A stretch of 64,000 nucleotides of DNA from contig NZ_CP024869.1 of the NCBI RefSeq assembly GCF_003052165.1, positions 2,824,001 to 2,888,000 of the forward strand, in the 5' to 3' direction. Position 1 is the stretch's first letter; the number at the start of each line of letters is the position of its first letter. The notes under the pieces were generated by a model that worked only from the letters and a program-made list of their open reading frames with translations, was not told the DNA's origin and did not search any database. This document shows positions 25,953-34,628 of the stretch, in pieces. The DNA comes from Dietzia sp. JS16-p6b (GTDB taxonomy: Bacteria > Actinomycetota > Actinomycetes > Mycobacteriales > Mycobacteriaceae). Made by a program: the position numbers and the translations under genes.

Positions 25953-27166
25953 ACGGTCGAGTTCTGATCGTCGGCGCCAGCCACGCAGGCGTTCAACTGG
26001 CCAGTGCACTCAGGAACCGAGGGCATGAGGGACCGATTCTGCTCGCAGGGGCGGAGACTTCCTTGCCTTACCATCGGCCCCCGTTGTCAAAGGATTATCT
26101 CGCCGGCACGATCACAGCGGAAAGCCTCGCCTTGAGGCCCGGTTCGTTCTTTGATTCAAAGGCCATCGAGCTCGAGCTCGGAGTCCGAGTCGAGAGAATC
26201 GATATCACTTCTGGGGTTGCTCACACATCAACCGGCGCCGAGTTGACGTTCGATCAGTTGGCTCTCGCCACGGGGGCTCGCGCCAGACGGCTGGGAGTCC
26301 CAGGAGCGAGTCTGAAGGGGGTTGTCTACCTCCGGGACCTCAGCGATGCCGATCGCCTCAGATCGGCGATGGTTGACGCGCGTCGTGCCGTGGTCATCGG
26401 TGGAGGGTTCATCGGCCTGGAGGCCGCCGCAGCACTCGCCGGACGCGGGATCGATGTGACGATCGTCGAGGCCACGGACCGGCTGATGGGCAGGGCGGTG
26501 ACCACCCTTCTGTCGAGCTGGTTCTCGGACCTGCACGAGACACACGGTGTGACCGTGCGCTGCGGCGCTGGCGTGGTTGCCCTCGACGGAAAGGGGAAAG
26601 TGTCCTCCGTCGCCCTCGCCGACGGATCGTCATTGCCTGCCGACCTCGTCGTGATCGGCATCGGAGTCGAGCCGCGGACTGAGTTGGCGGAAGAGATCGG
26701 TCTCACCGTGGACCGAGGGATCGTGGTCGACAACCGGTCTCGTTGCAGCGATCCGGAGATAGTCGCAGTGGGCGATGTCACCGTCCTCCCCCACCCCCTC
26801 GACCCAACAGCAACCATCCGCCTCGAATCGGTCCAGAACGCGACCGACCAGGCGGATGTGGCCGCGGCGACGCTCCTCGGTCAGGAGCGGGAATACAGCG
26901 CGGTCCCCTGGTTCTGGTCCGACCAGTACGACGCCAAATTGCAGATGGTCGGCGCCCCCTCGGCATACGACGAGCTGGTGATGCGGGGTTCGCCTGACGA
27001 CGGGGCGTTCACGGTACTCGCCTACGCCCATGGCCGACTCGTGGGCGCGGAGTGCATCAACTCAGCGGCCGATTTCGTGGCGGTTCGAAGGGCACTCGCC
27101 GCAGGCATCACCCTGCCCGTGGACCGGGTCGCCGATCCCACAGTGCGGCTCAAGACCCTGCTCTGA
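25949..27166 (+). CDS. FAD-dependent ferredoxin reductase
   Basis: A 405-residue NAD(P)H-ferredoxin reductase of the putidaredoxin-reductase/rubredoxin-reductase family. The FAD fold begins LIVGASHAGVQLASALR, the FAD-loop segment is PYHRPPLSKDYL, the NADH fold is VVIGGGFIGLEAAAAL, and the second FAD motif is IVAVGDVTVLPHP. The reductase C-terminal domain with VPWFWSDQYD is present. It would pass electrons from NADH to the preceding ferredoxin. Confidence 0.95.
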   Translation: MNGRVLIVGASHAGVQLASALRNRGHEGPILLAGAETSLPYHRPPLSKDYLAGTITAESLALRPGSFFDSKAIELELGVRVERIDITSGVAHTSTGAELTFDQLALATGARARRLGVPGASLKGVVYLRDLSDADRLRSAMVDARRAVVIGGGFIGLEAAAALAGRGIDVTIVEATDRLMGRAVTTLLSSWFSDLHETHGVTVRCGAGVVALDGKGKVSSVALADGSSLPADLVVIGIGVEPRTELAEEIGLTVDRGIVVDNRSRCSDPEIVAVGDVTVLPHPLDPTATIRLESVQNATDQADVAAATLLGQEREYSAVPWFWSDQYDAKLQMVGAPSAYDELVMRGSPDDGAFTVLAYAHGRLVGAECINSAADFVAVRRALAAGITLPVDRVADPTVRLKTLL

Positions 27167-27286
27167 CGGTGATCCAGTTCCGGCATCGTTGAGGCTCGGA
27201 ACGACCGGACCCTCGCACTGACGGCGGCCGACATTGACGCGTGACCGGGCAGCTGCCGACGTGACGAACCCGCGTGGTGACGGCGG

Positions 27287-28084
27287 TCAGTGAAGTGACC
27301 AACCACCGTCGACGGCAAGGGTGATCCCCGTGATGTAGGAACCGGCGTCAGAGGCCAGGAGGAGCAGGGCTCCTGACAATTCTTCGGGCTCCCCGAGTCG
27401 GCCGAGCGCCGTCCGCTGGGTGAGCGTCGCGACCTGTCGCTCGTCGTCGAGGAGCGGCCCGGTCATCTCTGAAGCGAAGTAGCCCGGAGCCAGTGCGTTG
27501 ACCCGGATTCCCTTTCGGCCCGACCACTGCATGGCGAGGTCGCGGGTCAGGCCCAGGAGCCCTGCTTTGGATGCCGAGTATCCGGCTTGGGGTGTGGTGC
27601 CACCGGTGAGGGCCAGAACCGAGGCGATGTTGACGATGCTTCCCCCCTGGGACTTGGCGATGCAGTGTCGGGCGAAGGCTCGAGCCATGAAGTACGCGCC
27701 GGTCAGGTTCACGTCGAGCACCGAGGTGAAGTCGTCGGCCGTTTCGTGATGGGCCGGGCGGGTGGAGCTGATCCCGGCGTTGTTCACGAGGATGTGGATC
27801 CCGCCCATCGTCTCGGCCGCTGCGGCGACGAGGTCCTCGCAATCCCCTCGGCGGGACACATCGGTCGGCACCGTGATGCATCGGCGTCCACCCGACTCGA
27901 TGTCAGCGGCCACATCTCGGAGCATCTCCGCACGCCGCGCCGCCAGGACTATGTCCGCGCCGGCTGCAGCGAGAGTTCTGGCGAACTGCACTCCCAATCC
28001 CGACGACCCTCCGGTGATTATCGCCACCCGCCCGGTCAGATCGAAGAGCGAGCCAGGAGCGAGGTCCGTCGATCTATGCGCCAT
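27287..28084 (-). CDS. Short-chain dehydrogenase/reductase
   Basis: A 265-residue classical SDR. Cofactor motif TGGSSGLG, structural NNAG, catalytic Ser in NIASVLAL and YSASK for Tyr and Lys, then the PG motif ALAPGYFASEM. It likely oxidises the alcohol produced by the P450, or a later 3-hydroxyacyl intermediate, with NAD(P). The start overlaps the end of the P450 gene by 11 bp, so it is the last gene of the operon OB-fold, thiolase, P450, SDR. Confidence 0.93.
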   Translation of the reverse strand: MAHRSTDLAPGSLFDLTGRVAIITGGSSGLGVQFARTLAAAGADIVLAARRAEMLRDVAADIESGGRRCITVPTDVSRRGDCEDLVAAAAETMGGIHILVNNAGISSTRPAHHETADDFTSVLDVNLTGAYFMARAFARHCIAKSQGGSIVNIASVLALTGGTTPQAGYSASKAGLLGLTRDLAMQWSGRKGIRVNALAPGYFASEMTGPLLDDERQVATLTQRTALGRLGEPEELSGALLLLASDAGSYITGITLAVDGGWSLH

Positions 28085-29330
28085 CGATTCTCACCTTCAA
28101 CTGCTTGAGTCCTCGAGTCAGGATCACGGGATCCCAGTGGAGGTCCGGGTCGGCGAGTGCGATCGAGGGGAAGCGCTGGAGGATCCGGGGGATCACGATG
28201 CTCGCCTCGAGCCTTGCGAGAGTCGCTCCCAGGCAATAGTGGACTCCGATCCCGAACGACAAGTGGGAACCCTGACCTCGCCGCAAGTCCAACACGTTCG
28301 GGCCGTTGAAGACCTCGGGGTCGTGATTCGCACCCGAGAGCATGAGGAACACCCGATCGCCTGACCTGATGGTCTTCCCACGCATGTCGACGTCCTCGGC
28401 CGCGATGCGTACGACGGCTTTGGCCGGGCCGTCATAGCGGAGGAGTTCCTCGATCGCCGTATTGAGCTGCGCGGGGTCACCATCGCGGATGATCGCGGCC
28501 TGATCGGGAAATCTGATGAGCGCCAGGACGCTGTTCGCGATGAGGTTCGTCGTCGTCTCATGGCCGCCGAACAGCAGGTTCACGCAGATTGCGGTGAGTT
28601 CCTCATGACTGAGCGCTTCGTCTCCGTCTCGTGCGGCGACCAGGGCGCTGGCGAGGTCGTCACCGGGTTCAGATCGGACCTTGTCGAGTAGTGCGCCGAT
28701 GTAGCGGACCAGTTCGGCCATGCCGGTCTGCGCGCGCTTGTGCCGACTCGGGTCCTCCATCGCACCGAATACCAAGGCGGAAATGTCATCGGACCAGCCC
28801 TTGAACAGATCCCTGTCCTCTCGCGGGACGCCGAGCATACTGGCGATCACGATCGCGGGGAGGGGGTAGGCCACCTCCCGGATCAGATCGATGACACCGT
28901 CATCCCCCGCACGCACCCGGGCCTCGTCGAGGAGGTGGTCGGCGGTCTGCTCCACTTCAGACCGCATGCCCGCGAGAATTCTGGGTGAGAACGCCTTCTG
29001 CACGAGCCTCCGGAACCGAGTGTGCTCCGGGGGGTTTCGGAAGACGAGCCAGCCGTCGAGCAGTTCCAGAGTCTCCACGATGTCGAGGTCCGGTCGCTGC
29101 TTACGCCGTTCGCGAGCGATGACCGGAGCGATACGGTCGGAGGAGAATCGGAGATCGGACATCGCCGAGGCGACGTCGTCGTGGCGAGTCAACACCCACG
29201 AGCGATACCGCTCGTTCCAGTGAACCGGGTCCGTCTCCCGGAGCCGGCCCAGGAAGGTATACGGGTCCGCGACGGCGTCCGGGGAGAGGATTCCATCGAG
29301 GTCGACATCGAGTTCCTTGTGGTTCTGCAT
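28074..29330 (-). CDS. Cytochrome P450
   Basis: A 418-residue soluble bacterial P450. The I-helix oxygen-activation motif is LLFGGHETTTN, the K-helix ExxR is EELLR, and the haem loop FGIGVHYCLGATLARLE has the proximal ligand C366. The sequence AFS..I and the HYCLG variant are typical of the actinobacterial CYP families active on terpenoids, steroids or aromatics; I cannot name the family. The ATG follows AAGGAGAACAGA. Two different ferredoxins and one reductase are encoded within 5 kb, so its electron supply is local. Confidence 0.95.
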   Translation of the reverse strand: MQNHKELDVDLDGILSPDAVADPYTFLGRLRETDPVHWNERYRSWVLTRHDDVASAMSDLRFSSDRIAPVIARERRKQRPDLDIVETLELLDGWLVFRNPPEHTRFRRLVQKAFSPRILAGMRSEVEQTADHLLDEARVRAGDDGVIDLIREVAYPLPAIVIASMLGVPREDRDLFKGWSDDISALVFGAMEDPSRHKRAQTGMAELVRYIGALLDKVRSEPGDDLASALVAARDGDEALSHEELTAICVNLLFGGHETTTNLIANSVLALIRFPDQAAIIRDGDPAQLNTAIEELLRYDGPAKAVVRIAAEDVDMRGKTIRSGDRVFLMLSGANHDPEVFNGPNVLDLRRGQGSHLSFGIGVHYCLGATLARLEASIVIPRILQRFPSIALADPDLHWDPVILTRGLKQLKVRIDGA

Positions 29331-29340
29331 TCTGTTCTCC

Positions 29341-30486
29341 TTAAGAAGTGGCGGCGCGGAAGATCGCGACGACGCAGGCGTTGCCGTCCACTCCGGACAC
29401 GCCTCCGCCCATGGTTTCGACCAGTCCCACCCGTGCGTCCTTCACCTGGCGCCCCTCGGCTTCTCCGCGGAGTTGCCGAACGATCTCGGCAACCTGGGCG
29501 ACGCCTGTGGCTCCGAGAGGGTGTCCGCGGGACAGCAGACCGCCGGACGGGTTGATCGGAAGGGAGCCTCCGATCGCGGTCCCGCCGTCGGCAGCCATTC
29601 GTCCCGCCTGCCCCTCGGCGACGAGTCCGAGTGCCTCGGTAGTGGTGAGTTCCCCGATCGTGAAGGCGTCGTGGACCTCTGCCACGTCGACATCGCCCGG
29701 GTCGATCCCAGCGGCCTCATAGGTGGCGCGTGCGGTGTCGTGGATCAGGCGGTACCCCCAGACGTCGTCGCTGCGGTGGTCCCACGGACCACCTGCCAGC
29801 TGCGCTGAGGACACGAGCTCGACGTCACGTGTGTGGCATTTCTCGCTGACCAGCACCACAGCGGCGGCCCCGTCGGAGATCGGGCTGCATTGCAGCAACG
29901 TCAGCGGATCGGAGATCATCGGCGAATCGAGGACGTCGGACACCGTGTAGTCCCCCCGATACTGAGCGCGGGGGTTGTGGAGAGCGTGGCGATGGTTCTT
30001 CACCGATACGGCCGCCAACTGCTCGGTCGTCACCCGCCCCTCGTGGAGCCACCTACTCGCCTCCATCGCGTACATGCTCGGCATCGCGAGTCCGGTGCGA
30101 CCTTCGGTGTCGGTCTGCTGGGGCACGATCGGCCCCGTGAACAGGGTGCTCATGTGTTCGATCCCCAGAACGAGTACCCGGCGGTACCGTCCGGCGTTCA
30201 CGGCGGCGGCGGCCTCATGAAGCGCAGACGTCCCGCTGGCGCACGCGTTCTCGACCGTGACTATCGGGACCCCGGTGATGGCGTAGCCCTGCAACGCCCG
30301 CATCGCCACGCCCGGCTCGCCGAAGACGCTTCCCACGTACACCGCGTCGAACTGCTGCTGGCGCCCGAGGTCGATCAACGCGTCCTCGAGAGCCTCTCCG
30401 ATGGCCTGCCACGCCAACTGCGTTGGGGAGACGGACGGTTGTTTACCGAAGTGTGACGTTCCCACTCCGGTCACCCAGACGCTCAT
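29341..30486 (-). CDS. Thiolase-like protein (SCP2/lipid-transfer type)
   Basis: A 381-residue thiolase-superfamily protein. C82 in VENACASGTSALHEA occupies the nucleophile position, and EVHDAFTIGEL and PSGGLLSRGHPLGATG supply the usual His-bearing loops; the second Cys-x-Gly motif reads MGGGVSG. Proteins of this non-condensing branch act with a DUF35 partner, either as thiolases or, as in the steroid Ltp2 system, as retro-aldolases. The gene overlaps its DUF35 partner by ATGA and precedes the P450, which supports a C-C cleavage step on a CoA ester. Confidence 0.9.
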   Translation of the reverse strand: MSVWVTGVGTSHFGKQPSVSPTQLAWQAIGEALEDALIDLGRQQQFDAVYVGSVFGEPGVAMRALQGYAITGVPIVTVENACASGTSALHEAAAAVNAGRYRRVLVLGIEHMSTLFTGPIVPQQTDTEGRTGLAMPSMYAMEASRWLHEGRVTTEQLAAVSVKNHRHALHNPRAQYRGDYTVSDVLDSPMISDPLTLLQCSPISDGAAAVVLVSEKCHTRDVELVSSAQLAGGPWDHRSDDVWGYRLIHDTARATYEAAGIDPGDVDVAEVHDAFTIGELTTTEALGLVAEGQAGRMAADGGTAIGGSLPINPSGGLLSRGHPLGATGVAQVAEIVRQLRGEAEGRQVKDARVGLVETMGGGVSGVDGNACVVAIFRAATS

Positions 30487-30833
30487 CTGATGACCTCCAC
30501 TACAACGTCGCCGTCGACCGGCTCGGTCAATCGGACCCGGCTTCCGACTGCGGGTGCACTCTCTTCGCCGCCAACGTGCGCGAGCACTCGTGGACCGGAT
30601 CGCAGGTCGACGTACGCGAGCGTGTACGGCGGCGTGCGCTCCCCCACCTTGATCCGCACGACCGTCGACGACCACACGGTTCCTTCCGGCCCGAACCTCG
30701 CCTCGACAACGGCTCCACCGCAAGCCGAGCACGCTGGCCTGTGCGTGGGCATCACGTGGTCGCAGGCCTCGCACCTGACCCCGATGAGACGAGGTGGATC
30801 CGTGCCCTCGATGAGGGGTCTCGGGTCTGACAT
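30483..30833 (-). CDS. DUF35 OB-fold protein with zinc ribbon, thiolase partner
   Basis: A 116-residue protein with a rubredoxin-like zinc ribbon (C21, C24, C35, C38) followed by an OB-fold (GTVWSSTVVRI, PPYTLAYVDL, VRLTEP). This is the DUF35/ChsH2 architecture that positions acyl-CoA substrates for thiolase-like enzymes. It is the first gene of the operon, with a TetR operator across the promoter. The stop overlaps the thiolase start. Confidence 0.9.
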   Translation of the reverse strand: MSDPRPLIEGTDPPRLIGVRCEACDHVMPTHRPACSACGGAVVEARFGPEGTVWSSTVVRIKVGERTPPYTLAYVDLRSGPRVLAHVGGEESAPAVGSRVRLTEPVDGDVVVEVIR

Positions 30834-30880
30834 GGTTCTCTCCTATGCGCTCTGATCCGCACTTGCTGACCCTTTTTAAA

Positions 30881-30894
30881 CAAACATATGGTTG
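30881..30894. promoter_or_regulatory. Predicted TetR operator, thiolase-P450 operon promoter
   Basis: CAAACATATGGTTG, same half-sites as the tetR-promoter operator. On the minus strand it overlaps CATATG, a plausible -10 box 17 bp after TTGTAG, and lies 48 bp before the OB-fold gene. Confidence 0.6.
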
Positions 30895-31017
30895 GCTAAC
30901 ATGGACCCTACAAGTCCCTTGTCGGAAGTTCCAGGCCTGAATGAGACCGAGTGGTCCGCCCTGCCGACGAGCGCCCGCCCAGCCACGGCAGGTGGCGGAG
31001 GCGGGCGTCGATTCGGC

Positions 31018-31764
31018 CTATGCGGGCCCCGATGGGGGCACGGCATCATTGCTGCCACTGATGTCCCCGAGGTACGAGCGACGCACCTCACTCGACCCGG
31101 CCACATCCGCGGCCACGCCACTGAGCGTCACCGTGCCTCGCTCGATCACGTAGGCCCGGTCGGCGATCCCCAGTGCGCGATCAACCATCTGCTCGACCAG
31201 GAGGATGCCGATCGAGAGGTTCTCCCGGATCTTCGTGATCGTCTCGAACAGCTGGGAAGTGAGCGCCGGGCTGAGCCCCAACGAGGGTTCGTCCAGAAGT
31301 AGATAGCGAGGACGCCCCACCAGGGCCCGCGCGAGGGCGACCTGCTGCTGTTCCCCACCTGACAACAGCCCCGCCCTCTGGTGTTCCCGCTCCTGGATGA
31401 TCGGGAAGATGTCACCGAGCACCTCGAAAGGATCGGGGTCCGAGCGCTTCGCCAGGGCTGACCGCCCGAGTTCGATGTTCTCCCGGACGGTGAGGCTGCC
31501 GAAGAGTCGCCGTCCCTCCGGGACCATGATCAGACCGCGCCGGGCCCTCGCATGAGGTTTGATCGAGCCGATATCGTCTCCATCCAGGAGAATTCTTCCG
31601 GAACGGACTGGCAGGAGTCCGGTGAGAGTCCGCACCAGGGTGCTCTTCCCCGCCCCGTTCGACCCGACGACCGCGACGACCTCGTCTTCCGCCAACCGAA
31701 CGCTCAATCCCCGCAGGACGTCGACCTGGCCGTACCCGCTGCAGAGTTCGCGTGCCTCAAGCAT
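31018..31764 (-). CDS. LivF-type ABC transporter ATP-binding protein
   Basis: A 248-residue ATPase of the branched-chain amino-acid (HAAT) family. Walker A GSNGAGKST, signature LSGGEQQQVALARAL, Walker B YLLLDEPSLGLSP, and the switch region LLVEQMVDRALGIADRAYVIERG typical of LivF. Last gene of the importer operon, overlapping the fused LivM-LivG gene by 8 bp. In catabolic islands such systems import aromatic acids or other carboxylates rather than amino acids. Confidence 0.93.
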   Translation of the reverse strand: MLEARELCSGYGQVDVLRGLSVRLAEDEVVAVVGSNGAGKSTLVRTLTGLLPVRSGRILLDGDDIGSIKPHARARRGLIMVPEGRRLFGSLTVRENIELGRSALAKRSDPDPFEVLGDIFPIIQEREHQRAGLLSGGEQQQVALARALVGRPRYLLLDEPSLGLSPALTSQLFETITKIRENLSIGILLVEQMVDRALGIADRAYVIERGTVTLSGVAADVAGSSEVRRSYLGDISGSNDAVPPSGPA

Positions 31765-33721
31765 CTGTCGCCTTCTCTCCCTCGATCACGACGTGGCCGC
31801 TACCCAGGTAGGCCGCCACCACTCGTTCATTCGTCTGCAGGCCGGCCGCGTCACCGTGGTAGATCAGCCCGCCCCGTTCCATACAGGTGACCTCGTCGGC
31901 GACGCGAACGACCAGGCTCATGTCGTGCTCGACCAGGAGAATCGCCACTCCCGTGTCGGCGATGGCCTTGAGCGTCGTGCCGAGTTGGTAGGTTTCTGCG
32001 GGGTTGAGGCCCGCGGCCGGCTCATCCAGAATCAGGATCTTCGGGTCGCTCGCCATCGCACGCGCCAGTTCGACCGACCGCTGGAGGCCGTAGGGGAGCT
32101 CACCGGTGAAGGTGTCCGCGTGTTCGTCGATGCCGAGCATCTCGAGCAGGCCCATCGCTTTCTCCCGCGCCTCGGCTTCGAGACGCCTGATGCCGGGCAG
32201 GCGGAGCAAGGTGGGGACAAAGGCCTGGCCCAGTGTGGCGTCCAGGCCTGCCATCACATTCACCAGAGCCGTCTCCCCGTGGAACAGCTGCGGTGTCTGG
32301 AAAGTCCGCGCGACGCCCAAGCGGTAGATCTCGTGAGGCGCCAGGTGCGCTGCTTCGGTGTTCAGGATCGTCTTGCTCGACCCCTCCTGCAGCGGGTACA
32401 CACCGGTGGTGAGATTGACCAATGTCGTCTTGCCGGCACCGTTCGGGCCGACCAGGGCGTGGATCGTCCCCTCCCTCAGCGTGAGTTGCATATCGTCCAC
32501 GGCCTTGAGGCCGGCGAAGCTGTGCGTCACGTCCCGGAGAGTCATCACCCCGTCATGGGTCGACAGGTCGACGTCCTCGGCTCTACCGCCCACCGGGCTC
32601 GCGACATCTCCGGACACGTCGAGCGACGCACTCTCCTCCGGGGATTCGCCCCTGCGCCGCTGCAACCGATTCTGAAGCTGGCGGACACCACCGACGATGC
32701 CCGACGGCAGGAACACGAGGGTGAGAATGAACAGCAGACCCGTGAGTCCCTCGTCGGACAGGAACCAGCTGTCGCTCAGGTAGTCCTGTTGGAACGTGAC
32801 CAGGGCGTGCATCGCATGCGAATGCTCAAGGGTCAGCAGCACGATCACGCCGACAACGGGGCCATAGAGGCGGCCGGCTCCGCCCAGGATCACCATGATG
32901 ATCAGACTCAGGCTCAGCGTGAACGTGAACGACTCCGGCTGGAGGTGCGCTTGGAGTTGGGCTTGGAGCGTGCCTGCCACACCACCGAATGCTGCTGCGA
33001 CCATGAAGACCGCGGCCTTCCGCCGACGGGGGTTGATCCCGATGTGGGAGGCCACGACCTCGCTGGTGGCGATGGCCCTGAGGCTCCGCCCCCACGCTGA
33101 CTGCGCGAGGTTCCGGTAGGCGACAAACGCGAGCACCCCGATGATCCCGACCAGAATCATCAGCAGTGGCGGCGTTCCCGCGAACAGGGGCGGTTCCAGC
33201 ACGACACCGCCGATCTCGGCAGGATCCAGCAACGAGGTCTCGTGAGTAGAGGTGTTGGGGTACCCGGCGAGTCGCCCGAACAACTCGAGTTCGTTGAAGA
33301 GCCGATGGACGACGACTGCGAAGGCGAGCGTGATCATGGCCACCTGCGGACCGGTCAGGCGGGCGGCGGCCAGAGACAGCAGCCCACCCGCACCCACCGA
33401 CACGGCGACCGCGCAGATCATCGCGAGGGGCCAGGGAAGGGAGAGCCCGAGCATCGCCCATGCGCTGACGTAGGCCCCGATGCCGACGAAGGCACCCTGC
33501 CCCAGGGAGATGAGCCCCGCGTAGCCGGCCAGGAGATTCAAACCGAACGCAGCCACCATTGCGACGATGATCATCCCCACGGACTGACTCGTGGAGATCG
33601 TCGTCGGAGCCCCGGTCAATCCCGGGGCTATGGCGACGGCCACGACCACGAGCGCGATCCCGAACGCGAGGGCGTCCTTTCGCAGAAGTGCTCGATGGAA
33701 CGACGATGTGGTGTTTGGCAT
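31757..33721 (-). CDS. Fused LivM permease-LivG ATPase
   Basis: A 654-residue protein. Residues 1 to about 340 are a LivM-type permease with some ten membrane helices and the HAAT hallmark ending in LSLSLIIMVILGGAGRLYGPVVG; a hydrophilic linker (RRRGESPEESASL...) follows; residues from about 395 are a LivG-type ATPase with Walker A GPNGAGKTT near 424, Walker B ILILDEPAAGLNP and the switch LLVEHDMSLV. LivM and LivG are usually separate genes, but this fusion is known in some aromatic-acid importers. There is no frameshift between the parts. ATG at 33721 overlaps the LivH stop. Confidence 0.93.
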   Translation of the reverse strand: MPNTTSSFHRALLRKDALAFGIALVVVAVAIAPGLTGAPTTISTSQSVGMIIVAMVAAFGLNLLAGYAGLISLGQGAFVGIGAYVSAWAMLGLSLPWPLAMICAVAVSVGAGGLLSLAAARLTGPQVAMITLAFAVVVHRLFNELELFGRLAGYPNTSTHETSLLDPAEIGGVVLEPPLFAGTPPLLMILVGIIGVLAFVAYRNLAQSAWGRSLRAIATSEVVASHIGINPRRRKAAVFMVAAAFGGVAGTLQAQLQAHLQPESFTFTLSLSLIIMVILGGAGRLYGPVVGVIVLLTLEHSHAMHALVTFQQDYLSDSWFLSDEGLTGLLFILTLVFLPSGIVGGVRQLQNRLQRRRGESPEESASLDVSGDVASPVGGRAEDVDLSTHDGVMTLRDVTHSFAGLKAVDDMQLTLREGTIHALVGPNGAGKTTLVNLTTGVYPLQEGSSKTILNTEAAHLAPHEIYRLGVARTFQTPQLFHGETALVNVMAGLDATLGQAFVPTLLRLPGIRRLEAEAREKAMGLLEMLGIDEHADTFTGELPYGLQRSVELARAMASDPKILILDEPAAGLNPAETYQLGTTLKAIADTGVAILLVEHDMSLVVRVADEVTCMERGGLIYHGDAAGLQTNERVVAAYLGSGHVVIEGEKATDA

Positions 33722-34584
33722 TAGACCTTCTCCATGACAACTCGGCCCATCAGACCCTGGGGTCGGACCGCGAGTACGACGACTGTGACGAGGAGGCCGA
33801 TGACCGCGCCGACGGCGGTTCCCAGCCATTCGGTGGCGACCACAGTGGTGACTCCGTAGATGAGCCCGCCGACCAGCGCTCCGGGAATGCTGTCGAGCCC
33901 CCCGAGAATCGCCGTCGCGAACCCTGCCACCAGCAGTGACTGACCGGTCCCGATGGAGAGCCCGACTTCGGCGCTGTACATCACACCGGCCAGCGACGCG
34001 ATCCCCATGGCCATCGCGTATGCACCCAGAGCCACCAGGCTGGGGTTGATCCCCATCAGCGAGGCGGTTTCCCTATCCTCGGCGACCGCTCGGAACACCG
34101 AACCGTACTTCGTTCGCTGGGTGAACCATGTGAGCGTCACGGTCAGCACGATCGCGATGACCAGGAGCGCGAGCATCTGCGCGCTCACGAGGTATCCCGC
34201 GATCGATACGAACCCCTGGAAACCTATCCCGCTCACCGCGGAGGTTCCGGCTCCCTGCGAGTTTCGGAGCAGGTCGAGCATGATCAGCGAGAGCCCCGCG
34301 GTCGTGAGGAGCCACCGGATGTCGTGCGGCCCCGAATTGAACGGGCGGACCACGAAGCGCTCGACTCCGGCTCCCAGGAGGGCGATGAGCACGACGGCCA
34401 GAGCCAACGCGAGCCATGCGGGTAGGTCGAAGGCGACGATGGCCAGGAACACGAAGCCCCCCGCGGTCACGAACTCACCCAGCGCGAAGTTCAGAGTGCG
34501 AGTGGTCTGAAAGGTGAGAACGAAAGCGAGCGCGACGAGCCCGTACAGTCCGCCGAGTGTGATACCGACGAGGACAGAGTCCAT
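33721..34584 (-). CDS. LivH-type ABC permease
   Basis: A 287-residue permease with eight or so helices. Family blocks: ITLGGLYGLVALAFVLTFQTTRTLNFALGEF split at its N terminus, RAVAEDRETASLMGINP (coupling loop) and FATAILGGLDSIPGALVGG. It forms the translocation pore with the LivM half of the fused protein. Second gene of the operon after the binding protein. Confidence 0.94.
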   Translation of the reverse strand: MDSVLVGITLGGLYGLVALAFVLTFQTTRTLNFALGEFVTAGGFVFLAIVAFDLPAWLALALAVVLIALLGAGVERFVVRPFNSGPHDIRWLLTTAGLSLIMLDLLRNSQGAGTSAVSGIGFQGFVSIAGYLVSAQMLALLVIAIVLTVTLTWFTQRTKYGSVFRAVAEDRETASLMGINPSLVALGAYAMAMGIASLAGVMYSAEVGLSIGTGQSLLVAGFATAILGGLDSIPGALVGGLIYGVTTVVATEWLGTAVGAVIGLLVTVVVLAVRPQGLMGRVVMEKV

Positions 34585-34628
34585 TGAATTTCCTCACGAA
34601 GTCATGGATTGCGGTGAGCGGCAGCGCG

